A stretch of DNA of 64,000 bases from Nodosilinea sp. LEGE 06152. GTDB lineage: Bacteria > Cyanobacteriota > Cyanobacteriia > Phormidesmidales > Phormidesmidaceae. The position numbers were made by a program, and so were the translations under genes. This document shows positions 1 through 8,657 of the stretch, piece by piece (position 1 is the stretch's first letter; the number at the start of each line of letters is the position of its first letter). Under the pieces are notes generated by a model. It was not told the origin of the DNA and made no database searches. It saw only the letters and a program-made list of their open reading frames with translations. The stretch lies in contig NZ_JADEWR010000003.1 of assembly GCF_015207525.1 (NCBI RefSeq), positions 248,255 through 312,254 of the forward strand, read 5' to 3'.

Positions 1-1
1 C

Positions 2-934
2 ACCCTGGGCTCCCTGTCCGCCACGGGCGACCCCCACTTTAGGGCGGGGTTTGGTCCCTTCCTGCCCGACTTTATCGAAGTCCCCTTTGGTGACCTGACC
101 GCGCTAGAGCGGGCGCTTGCCCGACAGGATGTAGCCGCCTTTATCACTGAACCCGTCCAGGGACACGGCGTTTGGATCCCAGAGGCCAGTTACCTACCGG
201 GGGCGGCGGCGCTTTGCCGCAAATACGGCAGCCTGTTCATCGCCGACGAGGTGCAGACCGGGCTGGGCCGCACGGGCAAGTGGTGGGCGGTGGAGCACTT
301 TGGTGTCGAACCCGATTTGCTCTGTATGGCCAAGGCGCTGTCGGGCGGGTTTGTGCCGGTGGGGGCTGTGGCCTGTCGCTCGTGGATTTTTGACAAGGTG
401 TTTAACCGCATGGATCGCGCCGTGGTCCACGGCAGCACCTTTGGCAAAAACAACCTGGCGATGGCCGCCGGATTGGCCACCCTGGATGTGCTCGAAACCG
501 AGGGCTGGATTGACCACGCGGCTAAGATGGGACAGCAGATTGTGGCCGACTTGCAGCCTTTGGTTGACCAGTACGACTGCCTGAAAGCGGTGCGGGGCCT
601 GGGCATGATGATGGCGCTAGAGTTTGGCGAACCCAAGAGCCTGACTCTGAAGCTGTCGTGGAAGATGCTGGAAACTGCCAACCGGGGCCTGTTTTCTCAG
701 ATCATTACGGTGCCGCTGTTTACTCGCCACCGGATTTTGTCGCAGGTGGCGGGCTACGGCATGAACGTGGTCAAGTTTATTCCGCCCCTGACGCTGCAGG
801 AGAGCGATCGCCGCTGGATTGTTGAGGCCGTCACCGATGTAGTGGCCGATGCCCACCGCATACCGGGGGCCGCCTGGGACTTTGGCAAAACGCTGGCCAC
901 CCAGGCGATGAAAACCAAAGCCGGAGCCCGGTAG
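2..934 (+). CDS. Class III (acetylornithine/ornithine-type) aminotransferase, 5' end outside window
   Basis: The reading frame is open from the first codon in the window to TAG at 932-934, so the N-terminus lies outside. PLP-dependent fold-type I aminotransferases of class III transfer an amino group from an amine or amino acid donor. Visible family hallmarks are the segment IADEVQTGLGRTG, which contains the Asp that contacts the PLP nitrogen, and the Schiff-base lysine in CMAKALSGGFVPVG. An HGSTFGKN segment follows, where class III enzymes carry the phosphate-binding Thr. The true substrate cannot be read from sequence. Hopanoid genes lie 6-9 kb downstream, so HpnO (aminobacteriohopanetriol synthesis) is one idea, but the nearest neighbour is a sulfotransferase seven bases downstream, suggesting a shared transcript. 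Class assignment is secure; pathway is not. Confidence 0.88.
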   Translation, partial: TLGSLSATGDPHFRAGFGPFLPDFIEVPFGDLTALERALARQDVAAFITEPVQGHGVWIPEASYLPGAAALCRKYGSLFIADEVQTGLGRTGKWWAVEHFGVEPDLLCMAKALSGGFVPVGAVACRSWIFDKVFNRMDRAVVHGSTFGKNNLAMAAGLATLDVLETEGWIDHAAKMGQQIVADLQPLVDQYDCLKAVRGLGMMMALEFGEPKSLTLKLSWKMLETANRGLFSQIITVPLFTRHRILSQVAGYGMNVVKFIPPLTLQESDRRWIVEAVTDVVADAHRIPGAAWDFGKTLATQAMKTKAGAR

Positions 935-940
935 CCAGCC

Positions 941-2053
941 ATGGCGAGCCTGTTTCATCCGCTCTGTGGCAGCAACCCCCCTACCCTGCTAAAGCTGTTT
1001 TTAGAAAACGGACCACCTGCCTTTAACCGCTGCCCCCAGGCAGCTCTGGCCCTGGCGGTGTCGCTGGCGCGCTGGCCTTTTTCGATGGCGGAACAGGCGG
1101 TGTTTGCGCTGTCGCCTAAACGGCCGATGCCTGACCCCGTCTTTATTGTCGGCTACTGGCGATCGGGCACCACCCACCTGCATAATCTGCTGGCCCAGTA
1201 CCCGGCCTTTGGCTACATTACCCCGCTGGCGACGGGGATGCCGTGGGATATTTTGGGGATTGTGCGATCGCTAGAGCCGCTGCTAGAGCAGGCCCTACCC
1301 CAGGACCGCTATGTGGACAATGTGGCGGTGACCCCCACCTCGCCCCAGGAAGACTCGATTCCCCTGGCGACGATGGGGGCGACTTCGTACTACCACGGCA
1401 TGTATTTCCCCAAGCAGTTTGAGGCTCACTTTCGGCGGGAGGTGTTTGGGGAAGGCGGAGAGGCTGACGTGGAGCAGTGGAAACGCCTGCATCGCCATCT
1501 GCTGCAAAAAGTTTCGGTGCACCAGGGGCACCGCCCGCTGCTGATTAAAAATCCGGTGTATACCGGCTACATTCGCCACCTGCGAGAGCTATGGCCGAGG
1601 GCAAAATTCATTCACATCTACCGCAGCCCTTATCGGGTATTTGTCTCGGCGCGGCACTACTTTACGCGGCTGCTGCCTGAGCTAACCCTGCAAGACTACG
1701 GCGATTTGCCGATTGATGAGCTGGTTTTAGAAAGCTACCCATTTCTGTTAGATGCCCTCAAAACCGATACGGCGGATCTGCCTCCTAATCAATTTGCAGA
1801 AGTTCGCTTCGAAGATTTGCAGACCGCCCCGCTGCCGTTGCTAAAGGGGCTGTTTGAGCAGTTAGAACTGCCTAATTTTGAGGCAGCTTCTCCCTATTTT
1901 GAGACCTATTTAGCGGGTCTGGAAGACTACCGCCAAAATCAATACTCCCTTAACCCTGAAACGATTCAAACCATTGAAAAGCACTGGAATTTTTACATTC
2001 AAAACTGGGGCTACAGCTTGGCGGACGAGGGGCTTTGCTCAAACTCGATCTGA
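941..2053 (+). CDS. Sulfotransferase family protein
   Basis: This 370-residue cytoplasmic protein should transfer a sulfuryl group from PAPS to an acceptor. The 5'-phosphosulfate loop is clear near residue 66 (FIVGYWRSGTTHLHNLL), and a 3'-phosphate-binding segment (IYRSPYRVFVSARHYF) lies near residue 224, both as in the Sulfotransfer_3 family. It begins only 7 bases after the aminotransferase stop, so the two are probably cotranscribed and may modify one small molecule or lipid. Its last 43 bases overlap the convergent ABC exporter gene tail to tail. The acceptor is unknown. Confidence 0.85.
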   Translation: MASLFHPLCGSNPPTLLKLFLENGPPAFNRCPQAALALAVSLARWPFSMAEQAVFALSPKRPMPDPVFIVGYWRSGTTHLHNLLAQYPAFGYITPLATGMPWDILGIVRSLEPLLEQALPQDRYVDNVAVTPTSPQEDSIPLATMGATSYYHGMYFPKQFEAHFRREVFGEGGEADVEQWKRLHRHLLQKVSVHQGHRPLLIKNPVYTGYIRHLRELWPRAKFIHIYRSPYRVFVSARHYFTRLLPELTLQDYGDLPIDELVLESYPFLLDALKTDTADLPPNQFAEVRFEDLQTAPLPLLKGLFEQLELPNFEAASPYFETYLAGLEDYRQNQYSLNPETIQTIEKHWNFYIQNWGYSLADEGLCSNSI

Positions 2054-3636
2054 CCGTAATCGAGCTTGAGGATGCGATCGCCCACATGAAAATAGTGATC
2101 GTCGTGGCTGATTACAAAAACCGTCTTCCCCTGAGTCTTCAGGTCGGGCAGGAACTGGGTGTAAAACACCTGCTTAAAGGCCGGGTCTTGGTCTGCGGCC
2201 CATTCGTCAAACAGGTAAATGGGGCGATTTTCCATGTAGGCGCTGAGCAGGGCCAAACGCTTGCGCTGCCCCTGGGAGAGATCGACCGTCGAAAATTTGC
2301 CCTGCTCAACGCGAACCTTGTGGCTGAGATTGAGCTGTTTTAGATAATCCTGAGCTTTGCTGTCGTCGGCGTCGCCGCTGACCCCTAGCAGCCGATCAAA
2401 CAAGTAGAAATCTGAAAACACTACCGAAAAATGCTGGCGATACCACTCCTGGTTTTCCTCAGTGATGGGCTGCTGATCGAGCCAGATTTCACCCGATTGG
2501 GGTTGATAGAGACCCGTCAGCACCTTCGCCAGGGTCGATTTGCCGCTGCCGTTGCCGCCAATGATAAAAATCAGCTCTCCCGGATGCACTGTCAGATCGA
2601 CTGGCCCCAGGGTAAATTCGGCGGCATCTAGATCGGTTCTGTAGGTGTGGGTGATGCCCCTGAGTTCTAACTGCTGCCAGCTTTGGACGGGCGACGGGGC
2701 TGAGGCGGCAACCGACTGGTTGATCGTTAACCCCAGAGCGGCAAGCTTGTCGAGGGCCACACTGGCCTGACCCAGCAGCGGCAGCTTATTCACCAGGTTT
2801 TCCATTGGCCCCAGCAGGTAGGTGAAGGTGAGCACGTAGGCCACCCGAGTATTGGGACTGATGCCAATCCAGTTGGGCAGGGCAAACAGCACCAGCCCCA
2901 CCGCAAAAAAGTAGATGAACTTGCCCCAGCTGTCGAGCACGGCAAACAGGCTCAGCCCCTTTTGGTTGTAGTACCTGACCTGGTGGGCCGTTTGCTGAAG
3001 ATCGATCGCAAAAAAGTCTTGGCGGCCCCGGTAGTGTAGCTTTAACTCTTTGATGCCCTCAATCAGGCTGCGGAAATGCTGGAACAGCCGTTCCTGGTTT
3101 TCGCGGGCAGCTGCCAGACCGCGCCGCCCCGCCACCAAAAACCAGCGGCAGCTCAACGAGGCAACCAGGGTAATCAGCAGTACCAGAGCCAACACCTGCC
3201 ACGATAGCCACGACACATAGACCATGCAGCCGACAGTGCCGGCGATGTTGATCATCAGAACGGGCAGAATGCTGGCGGCGGCAGCGATCACCTGAATATC
3301 TTCCGTGAGAATGACCAGCAGGCGAGGTAGCCCCAGGGCTTCCAGAGACTTCAGCTCAGTGGCCAAAATCTGGCGGCAGAGCTGAAGCTGTAGCTCAAAT
3401 ACCGCCGCCTGGGAGAACCGCACTAGCAAAATGCGCGACACCATCGCCGTGATCAGGGCGATCGCGCCCAGCCCCACAAAGGCCGCCACTACCACTACCC
3501 CCACGGCCTCCTGGGCGATGGAGTAGCTGATCAGCGCAATTAGCGCCGCGCTACAGCCGCCGCTTACCAGGCCTGTGGCCAGGGCGATCAGCAAGGCTAG
3601 GCCAGAGGTCTGCAAGAGAAACAACACTAAGCTCAT
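2011..3636 (-). CDS. Cyclic peptide/siderophore-type ABC exporter (membrane plus ATPase domains fused)
   Basis: A 541-residue half-transporter of the SyrD/PvdE (cyclic peptide export) type. The N-terminal half has several hydrophobic segments. The C-terminal half carries Walker A GGNGSGKST, the signature LSQGQRKRLALL and Walker B IYLFDEWAADQDP. Family members dimerise in the inner membrane and move peptides or siderophores to the periplasm. The Walker B glutamate region reads DEWAADQDP, as in this family. It converges on the sulfotransferase gene with a 43-bp overlap. No peptide synthetase is visible in the window, so the cargo is unknown. Confidence 0.85.
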   Translation of the reverse strand: MSLVLFLLQTSGLALLIALATGLVSGGCSAALIALISYSIAQEAVGVVVVAAFVGLGAIALITAMVSRILLVRFSQAAVFELQLQLCRQILATELKSLEALGLPRLLVILTEDIQVIAAAASILPVLMINIAGTVGCMVYVSWLSWQVLALVLLITLVASLSCRWFLVAGRRGLAAARENQERLFQHFRSLIEGIKELKLHYRGRQDFFAIDLQQTAHQVRYYNQKGLSLFAVLDSWGKFIYFFAVGLVLFALPNWIGISPNTRVAYVLTFTYLLGPMENLVNKLPLLGQASVALDKLAALGLTINQSVAASAPSPVQSWQQLELRGITHTYRTDLDAAEFTLGPVDLTVHPGELIFIIGGNGSGKSTLAKVLTGLYQPQSGEIWLDQQPITEENQEWYRQHFSVVFSDFYLFDRLLGVSGDADDSKAQDYLKQLNLSHKVRVEQGKFSTVDLSQGQRKRLALLSAYMENRPIYLFDEWAADQDPAFKQVFYTQFLPDLKTQGKTVFVISHDDHYFHVGDRILKLDYGQIEFEQSPSSAKL

Positions 3637-3815
3637 GGAAATTCCGCCAATCGGTTATGCACCAGGAGTTTGATTAGGTTGGCTTCAGCGAACGTGGCGC
3701 GATGGTCAAAGACCGGCCCCTTAGGGCCATCGGCGATCGGCACTGGCACTGCCGTAAACTGAGGAACCTGTTGAACAAGCTATGATATCTGCGTTTCTCT
3801 TCGTCAACTAAATCG

Positions 3816-6593
3816 ATGCCCCGACCCGACCTCAGCCAGCTTCGAGAACGGTTGAATATCTCCCGGTTAGCCATTCAGAACGGCGGGCTAACGGTTTTTT
3901 GCTGGCTTGTGATTGGGGTGGCGGGGCTGTTCGCGTTTAGCTCTCTGAAGTATGCCTTGTTTCCAGACATTACGTTTTCGGTGGTGCTGGTCAATGCTAC
4001 TGCCCCAATTGAGACAGCGCTGGAAACCGAGGCTCAGCTCACCATTCCTTTAGAGAATCAGCTGCAGCCTCTAGCGGGGTTGTCTCGGCTCAACTCAACT
4101 ACCTCTGCCGGGCAAACCCTAGTCAGAACAGGCTTTAGCGTCAACCGGGGTCTGGCAGAAGCCACCGCCGCTGTCGAAGAGGCGATCGCCCAGGCCGACC
4201 TGCCCAGCGAGGCCGATTACGAAATCATTCCCCTCAACCTGAATGAGGCGACGGCGATTAGCTATGCCCTTGCCAATGACGAGCTGAGCTTAGAGGAACT
4301 GGCTGAGCTGGCCGAGGCGGAGATTTTGCCACCCCTGCAAGACCTGCCCGGCGTGTTGCGCGTCGATCTGCGGGGCACGGGCGCTCAACCTACCGCTGCC
4401 GCTGAAGGCGAAGGGAGTTTTCTCGCCGCGTTGCAAAATCCCCCCACGCTAATTCGCTTCAATGGGGCAGCGGCGCTAGCTATCCAGGTGATTAAGCAGG
4501 GCGAGGCCAACACGCTGGAGGTGGTCGATCGCGTCGAAACCGCCGTAGAGCAGCTGCGCGCCGATCTACCCCAGGTGCAGATGACGCTGGCCGCCACCCA
4601 GGCTGGCTTCATTCGCTCGGCCACCCAGGCCACCATCGACGCGCTGGTAGGGGCGATCGTGCTGGCGGTGCTGGTCATTTTGGGCTTTTTGCGCAGCTGG
4701 CGGGCCACGGTGATTACGGCGCTGGCGATTCCGCTGTCGCTGCTGGGCACGGCGATCGTGATGGCCATTTACGGCTTTAACCTGGAGACGATTACGCTGC
4801 TGGCCCTGGCGATCGTGATTGGCATCATTGTCGACGATGCGATCGTCGAAATTGAGAACATCATTCGCCACATGGAGGAAGGGGCAACTCCCCGCCAGGC
4901 GGCGCTGCTAGCAACCGACGAAATTGGCCTAACGGTGTCGGCCTCGACGCTGACCATTGTGGCCGTCTTTTTGCCCGTGGCGCTGATGGGCGGCACGGTG
5001 GGGCAGTTTTTCAAACCCTTTGGGCTGACGGTCTCGGCGGCGGTGCTGACCTCGCTGCTGGTGGCGCGTACGCTGACGCCAGTGCTGGCCGTGTACTGGC
5101 TGCGGGCCAGGCCCTCCAACTCCAGTGCCCCTCTGGTTTCAGACCAGGCTGCTCCCGTTTCAGATGCGGTGCCTAGCTCATGGCTGGAGCGCGTTTATAG
5201 CCGAGTGCTGGCCTGGTCGCTGCGCCACCGCTGGATTGTGATGGGTTTGGCGATCGCCAGCCTGGTTGCCGGTATCGCCATCATTCCCCTAATTCCCCAG
5301 GGGTTTATTCCCCAGCTTGACCAGGGAGAATTTTTGCTCAATTACAGCGCACCGCTGCCCCAGCGTCCAGGCCCAGGCCCAGGTGCTGGGCAAGGCCAGG
5401 ACTTGGGCCAACTGCAAGGCCAACTGCCGCCGGGCCAGTTGCCCCCCGGCCTAACCGCTCCGCCGGGGGCAGGGGATGTGCGAACTGACCAGTCAGCGCT
5501 AGCGCGATCGCAGCTCTTGCAGCAAACCCTCCAGCAGGCCGATGAGCTAGAAGAAACCGTGGTTGCCCTACCCGAGGTGGAGTCGGTGCTGACCACCGTG
5601 GGCGGGCGGGGGCGGCCCAACGAGGGCAGCCTGTACATTAAGCTGCGGGAGGATCGCGACCGCGACACCGCCGCCGTTCAGGCTCAGCTGCGCCAGGATT
5701 TGCCGGAGCTAGAGGGCGTTGAGACTAGCGTCGAAGACCTTCAGTTTGTCGATACTGGCGGCGAAAAACCGCTCCAGGTGTCGCTGCTGGGCGATGATGT
5801 AACGGCGCTGCAAACCGCCGCCGCCGAGATTCAGGCCCAGGTAGCGGCGCTGCCCGGTTTTGCCGATGTGCGCATCTCTGGGGCCGACAATACCGCCGAT
5901 GCGATCGTCGAAATCAACCGCCAGGGTGGGGAGCGGGTCGCCACCCTCAGCGCCAACCTGGGCGACGGCAAAGCCTTGGGCGATGCCACCGAGCAGGTGG
6001 TTGCGATCGCAGAATCCGTGGTGCCCCCTGGGGTCCGCATCGACCTGGGGGGCGACTCAGAGCGGGCCGGTGAGGTGCTGGGCAGCTTTGGCCGCATTTT
6101 AGTCCTGGCGGTGATCTGCATGATGCTCGTGCTGCTGGTGCCCTTTGGGCGGCTGCTAGAACCGGCAGTGGTGGGCCTGTCACTGCCGCTCTCGATTGTG
6201 GGGGCCATGCTGGCGCTACTGATTACCCGCAGCGACTTTGGCATTGTCTCGCTGCTGGGCCTGCTGTTTTTGCTGGGCCTGCTCGACAAAAACGCGATTT
6301 TGCTGATGGATTACATTAACCAGCTACGCCGCGCTGGGCTAAAGCGCACCGACGCGATTATGAAAACGGGCCTGGTGCGGCTGCGCCCCATTCTCATGAC
6401 TACCGCCTCGACAGTCCTGGGCATGGTGCCGATCGCGATCGGGTTAGGGGCTGGCGCTGAGCTGCGGCAGCCGATGGCGGTGGCGATCATCGGCGGACTG
6501 CTGACCTCAACTCTGCTGAGTCTGCTGGTGGTGCCGGTGCTCTACACCCTGCTGGAAGATGGTTGGAGCTGGCTCACCAGGCGGTCGACCTGA
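3816..6593 (+). CDS. RND efflux pump inner-membrane permease (AcrB/MMPL type)
   Basis: This 925-residue resistance-nodulation-division permease uses the proton gradient to expel substrates. The N-terminal FPDITFSVVLV segment, the central VIGIIVDDAIVEIENI transmembrane segment with its charged pair, the repeated 4-6 helix bundles and the C-terminal LLDKNAILLMDYINQ segment are typical. It is about 100 residues shorter than AcrB-like pumps (about 1,030). The periplasmic loop near residues 515-555 holds an unusual Pro/Gly/Gln-rich stretch. No adaptor or outer-membrane gene is adjacent, so it must pair with components encoded elsewhere. The stop overlaps the next start by one base (TGATG), implying translational coupling to the HpnG-like gene. 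Confidence 0.88.
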   Translation: MPRPDLSQLRERLNISRLAIQNGGLTVFCWLVIGVAGLFAFSSLKYALFPDITFSVVLVNATAPIETALETEAQLTIPLENQLQPLAGLSRLNSTTSAGQTLVRTGFSVNRGLAEATAAVEEAIAQADLPSEADYEIIPLNLNEATAISYALANDELSLEELAELAEAEILPPLQDLPGVLRVDLRGTGAQPTAAAEGEGSFLAALQNPPTLIRFNGAAALAIQVIKQGEANTLEVVDRVETAVEQLRADLPQVQMTLAATQAGFIRSATQATIDALVGAIVLAVLVILGFLRSWRATVITALAIPLSLLGTAIVMAIYGFNLETITLLALAIVIGIIVDDAIVEIENIIRHMEEGATPRQAALLATDEIGLTVSASTLTIVAVFLPVALMGGTVGQFFKPFGLTVSAAVLTSLLVARTLTPVLAVYWLRARPSNSSAPLVSDQAAPVSDAVPSSWLERVYSRVLAWSLRHRWIVMGLAIASLVAGIAIIPLIPQGFIPQLDQGEFLLNYSAPLPQRPGPGPGAGQGQDLGQLQGQLPPGQLPPGLTAPPGAGDVRTDQSALARSQLLQQTLQQADELEETVVALPEVESVLTTVGGRGRPNEGSLYIKLREDRDRDTAAVQAQLRQDLPELEGVETSVEDLQFVDTGGEKPLQVSLLGDDVTALQTAAAEIQAQVAALPGFADVRISGADNTADAIVEINRQGGERVATLSANLGDGKALGDATEQVVAIAESVVPPGVRIDLGGDSERAGEVLGSFGRILVLAVICMMLVLLVPFGRLLEPAVVGLSLPLSIVGAMLALLITRSDFGIVSLLGLLFLLGLLDKNAILLMDYINQLRRAGLKRTDAIMKTGLVRLRPILMTTASTVLGMVPIAIGLGAGAELRQPMAVAIIGGLLTSTLLSLLVVPVLYTLLEDGWSWLTRRST

Positions 6594-7261
6594 TGGGAAT
6601 TCAGGTGATTCTCGTACCTGTCGGGGCCGAATATCAGGCAGTGATGCGCGGCGTCAAAGCGCTTTCCGATGCTCCTCTGGTAATGCCTATTCCAGCAGGG
6701 CCAGCGGCGTTTCGCGCCTTTTTGGAGAGCTGGAAAGACCGATCGCGCTTTGCCGACCAGGAGATTTTGCTGATGGGCCTAGGCGGCAGCCTGTCGCCTC
6801 AGCACCAGATCGGTGACGCTATTCTGCTTGAGCAGGTGTGGAATGTAGTTGGAGGAAATGGATTTCAAAGCGATCGCGCCCTTACCGACTCCCTGGCTCA
6901 GCGGCTCAAGCTTCCCATGGGGACTGGGGTGATGTGCGATCGCGTGATTACCACAGTGGTAGAAAAGCGGCGGCTGGGCGATCGCTACCAGGCCGATGTG
7001 GTGGATATGGAAAGCGCGGTGTTGCTGGAGGTCATGCCCCAGGCAAAAGTCGCCATTCTGCGAGTGATCAGCGACGACTGTAGCCGCGACTTGCCGAATA
7101 TTGCTGGTGCGATCGGCCCAGACGGCAACCTGCACGCCAACATTCTCGCCCGCAGCTTTTTGAAGCGCCCGATCGCAGCTCTAAACTTTATCAGCGGCTC
7201 TCTCCAAGCGCTCAAAGCCCTGGAGAAACTAACGCTTACCCTTTGCAAGTCAGATCAATAA
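6593..7261 (+). CDS. hpnG: HpnG-like nucleoside phosphorylase/nucleosidase
   Basis: A 222-residue PNP/UDP-phosphorylase-fold protein. In hopanoid producers HpnG removes adenine from adenosylhopane to give ribosylhopane. Seen here: a glycine-rich LLMGLGGSLSPQHQIGDAIL segment, the nucleoside-contacting VVDMESAVLLEV motif, and RVISDDCSRD with the catalytic-type Asp. Start 6593 is chosen because it overlaps the upstream TGA (TGATG) and begins the core fold directly; an in-frame ATG at 6563 would only extend into the RND gene. A glycosyltransferase of HpnB type and squalene-hopene cyclase lie 1.4-3 kb downstream, which supports the hopanoid role. The stop codon sits inside the direct repeat created by the downstream insertion element, so the protein is intact. 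Confidence 0.75.
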   Translation: MGIQVILVPVGAEYQAVMRGVKALSDAPLVMPIPAGPAAFRAFLESWKDRSRFADQEILLMGLGGSLSPQHQIGDAILLEQVWNVVGGNGFQSDRALTDSLAQRLKLPMGTGVMCDRVITTVVEKRRLGDRYQADVVDMESAVLLEVMPQAKVAILRVISDDCSRDLPNIAGAIGPDGNLHANILARSFLKRPIAALNFISGSLQALKALEKLTLTLCKSDQ

Positions 7262-7262
7262 T

Positions 7263-8020
7263 GGGCATTGCTGAATTAAGGGATGAACCGTGGAGGGACT
7301 AGGACATCGTCGAACTTGAGGTAGTGAAGTAACAGTCGAACGGAGTGAGCTAGCATTTCTACGGACTTGGAGTAGCACAGTGTCTTGCGGTGTAGTCGAG
7401 CCAGGTAGTGGCGCAGTCGTGTGTTTTCGCCTTCTACCCGAGTCATGTAGGTCTTGGAGACAATCTGATCGCCTTCTGAAATGAAACCGGGATACACTGA
7501 CCAGCCATCGGTAACGTAGAAATAGCAGTTCCAGGCGGCGACAATAGACCAGAGTGGGGCAAAGGTTTCAGCACTATGGTCACCCAGTACCCAGCCCAAA
7601 ATCCCTTTTTTGAAGTGGTCAACGGCTGTCCAGAGCCAAATCTTGTTTTTTTGAGCCAACAAAGGTTTCCAGCTCGTCGAGTTCGCCGACTTCTGGCGTC
7701 GTTTCGGGGTCGTAGGCCTCAGGAAGGCGTTCGCCGACTTGCTTCACCCAAGTAATCACGGTTGTATGATGCACCCCTTTGACCCGTTCTATGGCTCGAA
7801 ACCCGAGGCCGTTGGTGTACAGCTTGAGACACTCGCGTCTGACCTCATCCGAGTATCCTCTGTGAGGTTCGTAGCTATCAATAAACTGACGACCGCAGGC
7901 TACGCAGATGTGATTCTGCTTACCTTTCCTCTTGCCATTCTTACGGATATGAGTGGCTCTGCACTCTGGACATTGCATCACAGATTCCCCTAATTCATCT
8001 CCTAATTATGCAACGCCCAA
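7263..8020 (-). mobile_element. IS1-family insertion sequence, 758 bp
   Basis: The element has imperfect terminal inverted repeats: GGGCATTGCTGAATTAAGG at the left end against GGGCGTTGCATAATTAGG read inward from the right end. It is flanked by the direct repeat AATAAT (7257-7262 and 8021-8026), which I take as the target duplication. IS1 elements are about 770 bp and usually duplicate 8-9 bp, so either the duplication has decayed or the boundaries are off by a base or two. It contains one two-frame transposase gene. It landed exactly at the stop codon of the HpnG-like gene, without damaging it. Confidence 0.85.
7276..7981 (-). pseudogene. IS1-family transposase, two overlapping frames (InsA-like zinc-finger part and catalytic part)
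   Basis: The first frame (7981 down to 7619, 120 residues) starts with CPECRATHIRKNGKRKGKQ and CVACGRQF, the zinc finger of InsA, followed by an HTH. The second frame (open to 7276) carries the IS1 DDE part beginning KIWLWTAVDHFKKGILGWVLGD. The frames meet at a run of seven A (7646-7652 on this strand). Joining them needs a +1 step, whereas classical IS1 uses -1. With six A the two parts would read as one frame. So this is either a copy broken by one extra A, or one expressed by slippage on the A-run. Activity is uncertain; family assignment is firm. Confidence 0.8.
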
Positions 8021-8043
8021 TAATGTTCCTTTCAGACGGTTGA

Positions 8044-8598
8044 TTAACCGCTCGTCTGCGCCAGTAGCCGTTTGACGGAGACGGCTACATTGTCAAAAGC
8101 CAGAGGCACAATATTCCCGTCTTGCACCGTTGTTTGCTGCCTATATTGGCCTGCTACGGGCTGCTTAAATATCGTGATCTGCATCGTCGCTAAACTCACA
8201 ACCCAATATTCAGGAATCTCGGCGGCGGCATAGACAGCGGCTTTGACGTTCAAATCTTGCTTGAGGCTCGTTTGAGCAACTTCGACCAGCCAAAAAATGT
8301 CTTCAGGGTGGGGATGGCGATCGCGGTAGGTCGATTCGGGCAGGCGAACGACGGCGATATCCGGCTCTGGCTCAGAATTGGCCAGGGTAATCGGCCCGTT
8401 AAAGCGAACCTCGGCCTTACCTGCCAGCAATGTTTCCAAGTATTTTGCCCCCTGTTTTGCGGTCGTGTAGTGGATTGGGGTTTCTGGGCTCATCTCAACA
8501 ATTTCTCCCCTCAGCAACTCGACACGGCGTGCCTGGAGAATGCCTGCCTGAATCATCCGGTGATAGTCGTCCACAGACCATTTAGCGAGGGTTTTCAT
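8044..8598 (-). CDS. Uma2-family putative endonuclease (DUF820)
   Basis: A 184-residue protein of the Uma2 family, which is greatly expanded in cyanobacteria and has a PD-(D/E)XK-like restriction-endonuclease fold. Seen: the N-terminal WSVDDYHRMIQAGIL, VELLRGEIVEMSPETPIH, EPEPDIAVVR and FWLVEVAQTSLKQDLNVKAAVYAAAEIPEYWVV, which together give the Glu/Asp/Glu/Lys pattern of the family. The cellular role of Uma2 proteins is not settled. It is transcribed with its back to nothing obvious, just right of the IS1 copy, inside the hopanoid gene group; a second, divergent member occurs at 53 kb. Confidence 0.85.
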   Translation of the reverse strand: MKTLAKWSVDDYHRMIQAGILQARRVELLRGEIVEMSPETPIHYTTAKQGAKYLETLLAGKAEVRFNGPITLANSEPEPDIAVVRLPESTYRDRHPHPEDIFWLVEVAQTSLKQDLNVKAAVYAAAEIPEYWVVSLATMQITIFKQPVAGQYRQQTTVQDGNIVPLAFDNVAVSVKRLLAQTSG

Positions 8599-8657
8599 CG
8601 AAAGCTCTCTTAACCGTCCTATTGCTATCAGTATAGAGGTGCTGCCGGGGAGAACTA

